A stretch of DNA of 7,696 bases, from the NCBI GenBank assembly GCA_964353635.1, contig CAYGVS010000037.1:1-7696 (forward strand). Direction: 5' to 3'. Below the pieces are notes generated by a model, which was not told the DNA's origin, did no database searches, and was given only the letters and a program-made list of their open reading frames with translations. Origin of the DNA: JAPLVB01 sp964353635 (lineage in GTDB: Archaea > Aenigmatarchaeota > Aenigmatarchaeia > QMZP01). The translations under genes were made by a program, and so were the position numbers. Of the stretch, positions 1-5,310 are shown piece by piece (position 1 is the first letter of the stretch; each line of letters opens with the position of its first letter).

Positions 1-60
1 AACGGGTAAAAGCTGGCGGCCACACCGAAAGGGGACTTCTGGAAATATCCTGGAACCAGG

Positions 61-1266
61 ATGTGCAGCTACTGGGAACAGAAATGCAAGGCCCTCAATC
101 ACCTGTACCCTGTCATGAGCTACTTCTATTTCCTCTACGAGACCACGTACCCCAAGGACTTCGAGAAGAGGGCGCTCATGGTGTGCGATGAGGCGCACAA
201 CATGGAGGAGGAGCTCATGAGGTTCATTGAGTTCACGATAAGCGACAAGGACCTGAGGCTGGTGAACTGCAGGATTCCCAGGATTGTGGGGAACATAGAG
301 GAATGGGTGGGCCACCTTGACGAATGGAAGAGGAACCTCTCAGAGGAGCTGAAGAGCTCCCAGGAGAAGTTCGATTCCATGGAAAGCAAGGATCCTGAAC
401 TCATAGAGAAGATGGCCATGCTCGCGGAGAAGATTGAGAAATGCGCTTTCATATCCGGTGAGCTGAACACAGACCCGGACAACTGGATTGTTGAAAGGGG
501 AGAGAAGGGCCTGATGAGCAGCATCACTTTCCGCCCCATTTTCGTAAGCAGCTGGACAGAGAAGTTCTTCACGATGGCTGACCAGTTCCTCCTTCAGTCA
601 GCCACGATAATAGATGCGGAAACCATGGCAAAGAGCCTTGGCCTGAACGAGGGCGAATGCGTGTTCCTCAGGGCTGGCTCTGATTTTCTTCCTGAGAAGA
701 GGCCCATATATTACAATCCTGTGGGGAGCATGGCGCACAAGGATATCGGGAAGACGCTGCCAAAGCTAGCTGAGGAGATATCCAGGCTCCTGGAAAGGTA
801 TCCCGACAAGAAGGGAGTGATACACACGCACACGTACAGCATCCAGGACTACATCCTCAAGAGCGTGAAGTCCCCAAGATTCGTGGCGAACTTCCAGGAG
901 GATTCAAGGGGTAAGGGGAGGATAATCGCAGGCTTTATAAAGAGCCATGAGCCCGCGGTTCTGGTCACCCCGAGCGCTTACGAGGGCATGGACTTCAAGG
1001 ATGACATATGCAGGTGGCAGGTCATTTGCAAGATGCCATACCCCAGCCTGGCCAACAAGCAGGTGGAGAAGCGTATGGGCCTGGACAGGGGCTGGTACCT
1101 GTGGAAGACCGTTCTCAGGCTTGTCCAGACTTACGGGAGGGGCATACGCTCCAGGGAGGACTGGTGCGACACTTACATACTGGATGAGAATTTCTCTGCT
1201 TTGGCGAAAAGGGGTGAGCATCTGTTCCCTGAGTGGTTCAAGGAAGCGCTTGTGAGGCTGGATTGA
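61..1266 (+). CDS. XPD/Rad3-family Fe-S DNA helicase, C-terminal portion
   Basis: This is an ATP-dependent superfamily 2 helicase of the XPD/Rad3/DinG group, which unwinds DNA in repair. Visible parts, numbered from the ATG at 61: Cys2 and Cys9, which fit the last cysteines of the Fe-S cluster; the DEAH box (43-46); a charged helical stretch around 85-125; SAT motif III (180-182); motif V with EGMDF (308-312); and motif VI QTYGRGIRS (356-364). The Walker A domain and the first cluster cysteines are missing, so this is not a complete protein. The same frame stays open upstream to position 10 and reads KLAATPKGDFWKYPGTR, which resembles the family, but a TAA at 7-9 closes it. The 61 start is therefore nominal. 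A frameshift at the AAAA run (8-11), a genuine split gene or a sequence error could explain this. The family call is strong. Whether it is the nucleotide-excision-repair XPD or a DinG-like paralogue is not settled. Confidence 0.88.
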   Translation: MCSYWEQKCKALNHLYPVMSYFYFLYETTYPKDFEKRALMVCDEAHNMEEELMRFIEFTISDKDLRLVNCRIPRIVGNIEEWVGHLDEWKRNLSEELKSSQEKFDSMESKDPELIEKMAMLAEKIEKCAFISGELNTDPDNWIVERGEKGLMSSITFRPIFVSSWTEKFFTMADQFLLQSATIIDAETMAKSLGLNEGECVFLRAGSDFLPEKRPIYYNPVGSMAHKDIGKTLPKLAEEISRLLERYPDKKGVIHTHTYSIQDYILKSVKSPRFVANFQEDSRGKGRIIAGFIKSHEPAVLVTPSAYEGMDFKDDICRWQVICKMPYPSLANKQVEKRMGLDRGWYLWKTVLRLVQTYGRGIRSREDWCDTYILDENFSALAKRGEHLFPEWFKEALVRLD

Positions 1267-1282
1267 AGGTTAAAAGCGGCAA

Positions 1283-1314
1283 ACGCTTAAATATATATAT
1301 AATTATATAAGCGT
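1283..1314 (+). promoter_or_regulatory. AT-rich promoter of rpl7ae with imperfect palindrome
   Basis: The stretch contains two overlapping TATA-like elements (about 1287-1296 and 1303-1310) between the helicase stop and the L7Ae leader. It is bounded by a 7-bp inverted repeat, ACGCTTA at 1283-1289 and TAAGCGT at 1308-1314. With the usual archaeal spacing of about 25 nt, the two TATA elements would start transcripts near 1317 or 1332. The choice decides whether the first leader hairpin is transcribed. A regulator site or a helicase terminator are alternatives. Confidence 0.6.
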
Positions 1315-1315
1315 A

Positions 1316-1385
1316 CCTGCGCTGCTAATCGCAGGGACTTAGACCTGAAAGGCGTGCGGATATCTCCGTGCGCTTTTAGGAGGGG
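1316..1385 (+). promoter_or_regulatory. Structured 5' leader of rpl7ae with SD-pairing hairpin
   Basis: Two hairpins are visible. Hairpin 1 pairs CCTGCG (1316-1321) with CGCAGG (1330-1335) around an 8-nt loop. Hairpin 2 pairs 1348-1360 with 1365-1377 around the loop UAUC, 13 bp including three G-U pairs. Past a bulged G1347 it continues with CCU (1344-1346) pairing AGG (1378-1380). That AGG is the start of the SD AGGAGGGG (1378-1385), which lies 5 nt before the ATG at 1391. L7Ae autoregulation through a kink-turn in its own leader has been reported in archaea. I see no canonical kink-turn here, so the regulatory role is inferred. Confidence 0.5.
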
Positions 1386-1390
1386 ATGAT

Positions 1391-1759
1391 ATGACACAAG
1401 GATTCGTGAAGTTCGAGGTCTCGAAGGATCTCGTGAACAAGGTGTACGAGGCTGTCTCAATAGCCAAGGCAAGCGGAAAGATAAGGAAAGGCGTGAACGA
1501 GACGACCAAGGCCATCGACAGGAGCGTCGCAAAGCTTGTTGTGATGGCTGAGGATGTCACGCCGCCGGAGATCCTTATGCACCTTCCTGTTCTGTGTGAG
1601 GAGAAGAAGATACCTTATGTCTATGTGCCTTCCAAGGTGGAGCTTGGCAAGGCATGCGGCATAGATGTCCCGACCTCCTCGATAGCGATTGCGCAGGAAG
1701 GGGATGCCAAGAAGCTCATAGGGGACATCTCGGAGAAGCTCAGGGCTCTGAAGAAGTGA
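1391..1759 (+). CDS. rpl7ae: Ribosomal protein L7Ae (kink-turn-binding protein)
   Basis: L7Ae is a large-subunit ribosomal protein that also nucleates box C/D and H/ACA RNPs and archaeal RNase P by binding RNA kink-turns. The 122-residue length matches the archaeal family. Family-typical stretches are KGVNETTKAIDR (about 38-49), which carries the RNA-contact NETTK; LVVMAEDVTPPEI (about 54-66); and LCEEKKIPYVYVPSK in the middle to C-terminal half. The start is set by a strong SD, AGGAGGGG, 5 nt upstream. It opens a plus-strand cluster with rps28e 83 nt downstream and then rpl24e, a widespread archaeal order. The leader is long and structured, unlike most genes in this window. Identification is secure. 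Confidence 0.97.
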   Translation: MTQGFVKFEVSKDLVNKVYEAVSIAKASGKIRKGVNETTKAIDRSVAKLVVMAEDVTPPEILMHLPVLCEEKKIPYVYVPSKVELGKACGIDVPTSSIAIAQEGDAKKLIGDISEKLRALKK

Positions 1760-1797
1760 TAAATGGCTTCCTAAAACCAGGGGCTTGGAGCTGCAGG

Positions 1798-1807
1798 CAT
1801 ATTTAAC
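1798..1807 (+). promoter_or_regulatory. TATA-like element of rps28e
   Basis: GCATATTTAAC lies in the gap after rpl7ae. Its centre is about 41 nt before the ATG at 1843, which predicts a short leader that still includes the GGAG at 1831-1834. It suggests that rps28e can be transcribed separately from rpl7ae. Confidence 0.4.
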
Positions 1808-1842
1808 TGGCTTGAGCCATAGGAAATGTTGGAGTGTATGTT

Positions 1843-2046
1843 ATGGATGCTACATCCGCTGAGATAATCCAGGTGATGGAGAGGCTCGGCGTCAAGGGAG
1901 TGAGCAGGGTCAGGGTCAAGGTCCTTGACGGAAGGGACCAGGGGAAGATACTCACGAGGAACGTGGTGGGCCCGATAAAGAGGGGCGATGTCATACTGCT
2001 CAAGGACACTGCTATGGACAGCGTGGCTTCCATACAGGGCAGATAG
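1843..2046 (+). CDS. rps28e: Small-subunit ribosomal protein S28e
   Basis: This is a small OB-fold protein of the 30S subunit found in archaea and eukaryotes. The protein has 67 residues from the ATG at 1843, close to the usual length of about 70. The family core VRVKVLDGRDQGKILTRNV, followed by GPIKRGDVILL and an acidic/hydrophobic C-terminus, makes the identification clear. An in-frame GTG at 1834 would add three residues (M-Y-V). I prefer 1843 because GGAG at 1831-1834 then sits 8 nt upstream as an SD, whereas with the GTG start that motif would overlap the start codon. The gene sits between rpl7ae and rpl24e, the conserved neighbours in archaea. Confidence 0.95.
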   Translation: MDATSAEIIQVMERLGVKGVSRVRVKVLDGRDQGKILTRNVVGPIKRGDVILLKDTAMDSVASIQGR

Positions 2047-2076
2047 TCGCTCAATCGCATGGTTAATAATCAGTTG

Positions 2077-2115
2077 GAAGGCGTTGATTTAGATGCTCAT
2101 ATGTGAAACGCCTTC
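2077..2115 (+). repeat. Inverted repeat in the rps28e-rpl24e gap
   Basis: GAAGGCGTT (2077-2085) and AACGCCTTC (2107-2115) are perfect 9-bp complements around a 21-nt loop. A TATA-like TTAATAAT lies just upstream at 2063-2070, so much of the stem could fall in or at the edge of the rpl24e leader. It could be an RNA stem, an operator or a processing signal. There is no T-run after it, so a simple terminator is less likely. Confidence 0.45.
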
Positions 2116-2126
2116 TTTCCAGAATC

Positions 2127-2160
2127 AGGTGATTGGGTTCATGTCACAAGGTGGATAATC
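2127..2160 (+). promoter_or_regulatory. Upstream mini-ORF and ribosome binding sites before rpl24e
   Basis: A perfect archaeal SD, GGTGAT (2128-2133), precedes an ATG at 2141 by 7 nt. This opens a five-codon frame (M-S-Q-G-G) ending with TAA at 2156-2158, only 2 nt before the rpl24e ATG. A second SD-like GGTGG (2150-2154) lies inside the mini-ORF and serves the rpl24e start directly. The arrangement would allow translational coupling or a leader-peptide effect. It is visible in sequence but has no family precedent that I can name. Confidence 0.4.
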
Positions 2161-2394
2161 ATGCCGAAATGCGCATTTTGCAGCGAGAAGACGCCCGAGG
2201 CAAGGGGGAAGATGTTCGTCAGGAACGATGGGAAGATCTTCTACTTCTGCAACTCCAAGTGCCATAAGAACTGGAAACTTGGCAGGGAAGGCAAGAGCGT
2301 GAAGTGGACCAAGGCGTTCCAGAAGGAGAAGAAACCTGTTGCAAAGGAAGCGAAGCGCGAGGCTCCGGTCCGGAATCCAGAATCCAAGGCTTAA
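2161..2394 (+). CDS. rpl24e: Large-subunit ribosomal protein L24e (zinc ribbon)
   Basis: This is a 50S-subunit zinc-ribbon protein shared by archaea and eukaryotes. Of its 77 residues the first 54 or so are the L24e domain. The zinc ligands are the C4-x2-C7 pair near the N-terminus and the C30-x3-C34 pair, followed by the typical HKNWKLGREGKSVKWT region. From about residue 55 there is a Lys/Ala/Glu-rich tail, making it slightly longer than the usual 60-66 residues; such tails are often disordered rRNA contacts. The start has GGTGG at 2150-2154. It ends the ribosomal cluster and converges on the minus-strand gene at 2406, with only 11 nt between them. The ndk and infB genes often found after it in archaea are not here. 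Confidence 0.96.
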   Translation: MPKCAFCSEKTPEARGKMFVRNDGKIFYFCNSKCHKNWKLGREGKSVKWTKAFQKEKKPVAKEAKREAPVRNPESKA

Positions 2395-2405
2395 AAGAAA
2401 GAGGC

Positions 2406-2651
2406 TTAATCTGTCCCTGCTCCATGGTTTATTGTGTATTTTTTAAACAGGGCTGTTGAACAATCTTTGCCAAGTATTATCCTTGCATCTTTTATGTATT
2501 CCTTATATGTAGACTCTATAGATTTCATTCTCGGAATTAACGCATTATAAGCATTAGCCGCACCTTCTATAAGATCCTCTAACTCAGCTTCTATTTCCGG
2601 GATTGACTTTCCCCCATACCTCTCCTGTATCAGCTTCTGCCTTCTATCCAT
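2406..2651 (-). CDS. Small helical protein of unknown function
   Basis: I do not recognise this 81-residue protein. It is charged and predicted to be mostly helical: a basic start (MDRRQKLIQERYGGKS), an acidic stretch IPEIEAELEDLIEG (about 17-30), then a mixed helix to about residue 62. It has a single cysteine (64), no signal peptide and no membrane segment. Coding is supported by AGAGG at 2661-2665 on the minus strand, 9 nt before the ATG, and a TATA-like element at 2674-2681. The bases are AT-rich (two sampled 60-base lines gave about 30-38% G+C, against about 58% in rpl7ae), which suggests an origin different from the ribosomal cluster. It is divergent from the gene at 2850 and may belong to the same inserted block. 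Confidence 0.6.
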   Translation of the reverse strand: MDRRQKLIQERYGGKSIPEIEAELEDLIEGAANAYNALIPRMKSIESTYKEYIKDARIILGKDCSTALFKKYTINHGAGTD

Positions 2652-2673
2652 AAACTCTTACCTCTGGCATGTT

Positions 2674-2706
2674 TAATATAAGCCGCTTTGCAAATATGGA
2701 GCGGCT
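2674..2706 (-). promoter_or_regulatory. TATA element with adjoining inverted repeat, minus-strand promoter
   Basis: TAATATAA (2674-2681) reads as a TATA box on the minus strand, about 26 nt from the ATG at 2651. Directly upstream of it on that strand is a perfect 7-bp inverted repeat, AGCCGCT at 2681-2687 and AGCGGCT at 2700-2706, with a 12-nt spacer. Its position, abutting the TATA/BRE, suits an operator for a dimeric regulator; this is inferred from position alone. Confidence 0.35.
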
Positions 2707-2811
2707 CGCTAAAAAAATCCAGCCTGAATTCCTGTTTAAGTAATGCACCTAATCTTATTTAAAGGTTTCTGATGAATTTCGTCGATGCAACAACAAGGCT
2801 TAAATGATTAA

Positions 2812-2819
2812 TTATAAAT
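2812..2819 (+). promoter_or_regulatory. TATA box for the gene at 2850
   Basis: TTATAAAT is centred about 34 nt before the ATG at 2850, which predicts a transcript starting near 2841 with a leader of about ten nucleotides. The rest of the 2652-2849 gap between the two diverging genes is AT-rich. Apart from this element and the minus-strand promoter, I see nothing in it. Confidence 0.5.
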
Positions 2820-2849
2820 TTAATTCTAAATAACGCGGCAGTGATAAAC

Positions 2850-3521
2850 ATGGTTGATAAAGAGAGCTATGCTTCAGATGGGATAAACAAGTATCTTGTC
2901 ACGGCCGAGAATCCTAAAAAGATTCCTTATCAGGTGGATTCCGAAGGGATTATCCAGCTTACTCCTGGTATGGAGGTCCATGAAGACGAAATCATTGAAC
3001 TGACGGATGTTTATGAATCTGGCAAACCGCCTGAAAATGATAAGAGGAAAAAACCGCCTACATTAGAGGAAAGCAGAGAAACGGTTGCAGTTGTTGGCAC
3101 GCCTTATGATGTTGACGACGAAACCGTAAAAGAATTAAAGAGGGTTTTTCATGGGTTTGACGAGGATTTTGTGGTATGGGAGTTCGCGTCATTCTATCAT
3201 ACTGACCCCGAGAATTCACTTCCTCTTCTCGCTCGGATGGGTTATGATATTGGTCCGGGGAGGCTCAAGAAAATTATTAGAAGCATGGGCGAATTGGATA
3301 AAAACAGATACTTTTCTGCTGATGGTTTTTTCACACCGGGATACAAAGAACGACTTAAGGAATGCAGAAAATATTCAATTAGGGCCAGAAAGCGCCATAA
3401 CCATTCGACAGAGCCAATTTCACTGCCTGAATTAGGCGTAGTGAAATCAGAGCTTATCCAAGAACTCTTTCTCAGCAAAATGAAGCGTGCCAAGGATTAC
3501 AAGAGCCGCAGGCGGCCCTAG
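2850..3521 (+). CDS. Soluble protein of unknown function
   Basis: I do not recognise this 223-residue protein. From the N-terminus it shows a segment rich in acidic and hydrophobic residues (about 1-55), a Lys/Pro linker containing KRKKPPTLEE (about 62-75), a helical domain (about 85-165) with LLARMGYDIGPGRLKKIIRS, and a basic C-terminus (RARKRH, KMKRAKDYKSRRRP). There is no membrane segment or cysteine motif. The basic ends and helical middle would fit nucleic-acid binding, but that is a guess. I chose the ATG at 2850 over the in-frame GTG at 2841, because the TATA box predicts transcription beginning about there. The last 25 codons lie opposite the 3' end of dphB and are more GC-rich than the rest, so the natural C-terminus may have been replaced. 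Confidence 0.6.
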   Translation: MVDKESYASDGINKYLVTAENPKKIPYQVDSEGIIQLTPGMEVHEDEIIELTDVYESGKPPENDKRKKPPTLEESRETVAVVGTPYDVDDETVKELKRVFHGFDEDFVVWEFASFYHTDPENSLPLLARMGYDIGPGRLKKIIRSMGELDKNRYFSADGFFTPGYKERLKECRKYSIRARKRHNHSTEPISLPELGVVKSELIQELFLSKMKRAKDYKSRRRP

Positions 3522-4175
3522 GCCCGGGGAGAGGAGCTCCCCTGCGCTCCTGTATAGGATCTTCTGCCTGTCAGAGCCGAGGCCTGACACCGCAATGATC
3601 TTCTGGCCGGAGATTATCTTCTTCCTGAGGGATTTCTCCAGCCCCAGGAGGATTTCTATCCCTTGGGCTGCGGGCATGTCTATGTCCAGCAGGCAGAGCG
3701 TATGAAGGCCTGCTTTTTTGTTTTCCAGGATGGGGTGCGCAAAGGAGCTGGGCTGGAAATTCTTCTGCGGGGCAGGGATGCTCACGGTCTTCCCGAAGTT
3801 ATAGAGGGAAAGCCCGCACTCGGCGACTGCCGTGAATATTGAGGAAGAATGGATGACCTTCACAGGGATTTTGGCTTCCTTGGCCTCGGAAATCAGGCTC
3901 AAGTGAGTGGTTGCTGAGAGAGGATCCCCTGGAAAGAGGACAGCTATATCATTGGATTTGGCTTTCTCAATCAGGGAGGAGGATTTCTCCTCCAGGTCTT
4001 TTCTCTGGAGAATCCGGATTTTCCTGCCTATGATCTTCTCCAGGCTCTTTAGCGAGCCTCCCCAGCGGGCTGTGTAGAGCTCTGCATATGTTTCCTTCGC
4101 TTTTTTGCAGGCTTCCACACCTTTTAGGGATATGTCCTTCTCATCCCAAATCCCGAGGCCAATCAGGTAGAGCAT
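3447..4175 (-). CDS. dphB: Diphthine synthase DphB
   Basis: DphB is a SAM-dependent methyltransferase that methylates the modified histidine of elongation factor 2 on the way to diphthamide. Family marks are the N-terminal MLYLIGLGIWDEKDISLKG, AELYTARWG (31-39), the SAM-site FPGDPLSATTH (81-91), SSIFTAVAECGLSLYNFGKT (111-130), HTLCLLDIDMP (158-168) and the C-terminal ALVILGTLHF. Its 242 residues are slightly short against about 260. The usual IPG before K-LHF is ILG-T-LHF here. The ATG has a TATA-like TATATATT at 4197-4204 (minus strand), about 25 nt upstream, so the mRNA is probably leaderless. It lies 20 nt after the pentein-fold gene, in the same direction. Its 3' end overlaps the convergent gene at 2850-3521 by 75 nt. 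The frame is intact to the family-typical end, so dphB itself looks functional. Confidence 0.95.
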   Translation of the reverse strand: MLYLIGLGIWDEKDISLKGVEACKKAKETYAELYTARWGGSLKSLEKIIGRKIRILQRKDLEEKSSSLIEKAKSNDIAVLFPGDPLSATTHLSLISEAKEAKIPVKVIHSSSIFTAVAECGLSLYNFGKTVSIPAPQKNFQPSSFAHPILENKKAGLHTLCLLDIDMPAAQGIEILLGLEKSLRKKIISGQKIIAVSGLGSDRQKILYRSAGELLSPGLGPPAALVILGTLHFAEKEFLDKL

Positions 4176-4195
4176 GCTATCACGTTGTTTCTGTT

Positions 4196-5059
4196 CTATA
4201 TATTGAATTCGCCGTACACACAGCGGAGGCCTGCGCCTGGGGCGACTTTACCCAGAGGGATTATCCCAACTTCCATCCCTTTCTCCTTGAGGTACTTTCT
4301 CTCATCAGGATGGATGGAACTTGTCAGAAGCTTTCCATTATTGATAATGGAATTTATCCCATTGAATTTCCTTGCTATGTCATGGTAGTTTTCGCAGTTG
4401 AAATCAATTGTTCCGGTCGGCTCATCCTCTTCCGAGCTCACGTATCTCCTCAGTCCGTAGTTGTGTCGTCTGGCTATGCCTTCCAGCTTCTTCCTGACGC
4501 CTCTGTAATACTCATCATGAGAGAAGATCCGATTGCTCCCATATATCAACCTTAACGAATCGATTACTTGGTAATCGCAATCTATATGTCCGGGATCCCG
4601 TGTCGTAAGGCTAGGCAGGAAATAGAGTGTCACATCCAGCCCGGCATTCTTTGCGACCTTTTTGAATTTCTTCCTTAGTTCAGGCCTGAAGATATCTGAT
4701 ACGAGGAAGAATTCCTTCCCGAAGACGTACAGGCCTCCTTCAGAAAGGGTGAACTGAGGCTCAATGTGTTTTTGGTATCCAAGATTCCGCATCATCTTTT
4801 CGAATGGAGAGCTGGAATCGCCGCCAGCAAGTCCGGGTTTCACATAGAGTGTGTCTCCCCATTCGATTATGTTATCCCTTCCATAAATGCTGATGGACCC
4901 TTCTTTCGCCTCAAGCAGCGGCATATCAAGGACGTGTACATTCATTTGTTCGGAAATCGCTTCATCTGAAATCCTGAAGGAATCTGACCTATCCGTAACC
5001 ATTTTTCCTTTCGGACCAAATGCCCCGGCAAGGTTCACCCTGAAAAGATGCTTGGCCAT
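4196..5059 (-). CDS. Pentein-superfamily guanidine-modifying enzyme (arginine/agmatine deiminase-like)
   Basis: The 287-residue protein carries the landmarks of the pentein fold used by agmatine, arginine and peptidyl-arginine deiminases and by amidinotransferases. These are an acidic SEGGLYVFGKEFFLVSD (106-122) matching the usual EGG/D strand motif, GHID (157-160) with the catalytic His158 and Asp160, and GAGLRC (275-280) with the catalytic Cys280 just before the C-terminus. An earlier WGDTLYV (67-73) fits the other substrate-carboxylate region. These enzymes attack the guanidine carbon through a cysteine adduct. The substrate cannot be read from sequence, because the diagnostic agmatine- or arginine-deiminase contexts are only partly matched. 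There is no signal peptide, so it should be cytoplasmic. A TATA-like TTAA at about 5083-5087 would make transcripts start at the ATG. It sits between a small ORF upstream and dphB downstream, on one strand. Confidence 0.75.
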   Translation of the reverse strand: MAKHLFRVNLAGAFGPKGKMVTDRSDSFRISDEAISEQMNVHVLDMPLLEAKEGSISIYGRDNIIEWGDTLYVKPGLAGGDSSSPFEKMMRNLGYQKHIEPQFTLSEGGLYVFGKEFFLVSDIFRPELRKKFKKVAKNAGLDVTLYFLPSLTTRDPGHIDCDYQVIDSLRLIYGSNRIFSHDEYYRGVRKKLEGIARRHNYGLRRYVSSEEDEPTGTIDFNCENYHDIARKFNGINSIINNGKLLTSSIHPDERKYLKEKGMEVGIIPLGKVAPGAGLRCVYGEFNI

Positions 5060-5082
5060 GCCTTCTAAATTGGCAAAAAGCC

Positions 5083-5087
5083 TTAAA
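5083..5087 (-). promoter_or_regulatory. TATA-like element of the pentein-fold gene
   Basis: On the minus strand the core reads TTTAA within GGATTTAAGG (5081-5090). It is centred about 26 nt from the ATG at 5059, the spacing expected for a leaderless transcript. No good SD precedes that ATG, which agrees with leaderless translation. Confidence 0.4.
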
Positions 5088-5096
5088 TCCGCAGAA

Positions 5097-5213
5097 TTAG
5101 CTATTCTCCCTGAGCCTTTCAGGTTCCTTCCTCTTCTCTTCCTGGCTAAGGATGCTCCTTAGCCACTCAAGCCTTTTGTCTTCGGGGCTCATGGAAATCA
5201 CATAATCCTCCAT
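5097..5213 (-). CDS. Small charged protein, 38 residues, unrecognised
   Basis: A short frame begins at the ATG at 5213 (MEDYVISMSPEDKR...) and ends at the TAA at 5097-5099. The product is rich in Glu, Lys and Arg and is probably one or two helices with a polar end (EEKRKEPERLREN). The frame is open further upstream, back to a TAA near 5245, but has no better start. A palindromic TATA element at 5241-5252 would start a transcript near 5220, a few bases before the ATG. The stop lies 37 nt before the pentein-fold gene, on the same strand. It could be a real small protein or just leader sequence. I have no family for it. Confidence 0.4.
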   Translation of the reverse strand: MEDYVISMSPEDKRLEWLRSILSQEEKRKEPERLRENS

Positions 5214-5240
5214 CTGGCGGTAGAAAAGATATGAAAGGGT

Positions 5241-5252
5241 GGCTTATAAGCC
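5241..5252. promoter_or_regulatory. Perfect 12-bp palindromic TATA element, likely bidirectional
   Basis: GGCTTATAAGCC reads the same on both strands, so it presents an identical TATA box in both directions. Leftward it is placed for the small ORF at 5213. Rightward it would give a transcript from about 5272 towards the DNA glycosylase at 5311. A second TATA-like TTTTAA at 5283-5288 would give a leaderless transcript of that gene. A regulator operator is an alternative reading. Confidence 0.45.
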
Positions 5253-5310
5253 TTTGCGGGCCAGGCTTCCCCCGCCAAGCAATTTTAACCCTTCTCCACA
5301 TAGGATATGC

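Noticed and set aside
1..14. TGKS in frame 2 as a Walker A remnant
   Set aside because: In this family Walker A should lie far upstream of the Fe-S cysteines, so this is chance or a frameshift trace.
135..572. Minus-strand ORF of 145 codons
   Set aside because: It lies opposite the helicase and encodes a Ser/Leu/Met-rich product, typical of a shadow of a real gene.
904..1255. Two further ORFs overlapping the helicase C-terminus on both strands
   Set aside because: Both overlap the conserved helicase motifs V and VI, have no ribosome binding site or TATA element and show no family motif.
2047..2160. Possible tRNA or box C/D RNA in the S28e-L24e gap
   Set aside because: No TPsiC-like GGTTCRA arm or acceptor pairing, and no adequate RUGAUGA/CUGA pair; only the inverted repeat stands.
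4088..4555. Plus-strand ORF of 155 codons across the dphB/pentein junction
   Set aside because: It is antisense to two recognisable enzymes and its product resembles no coding pattern.
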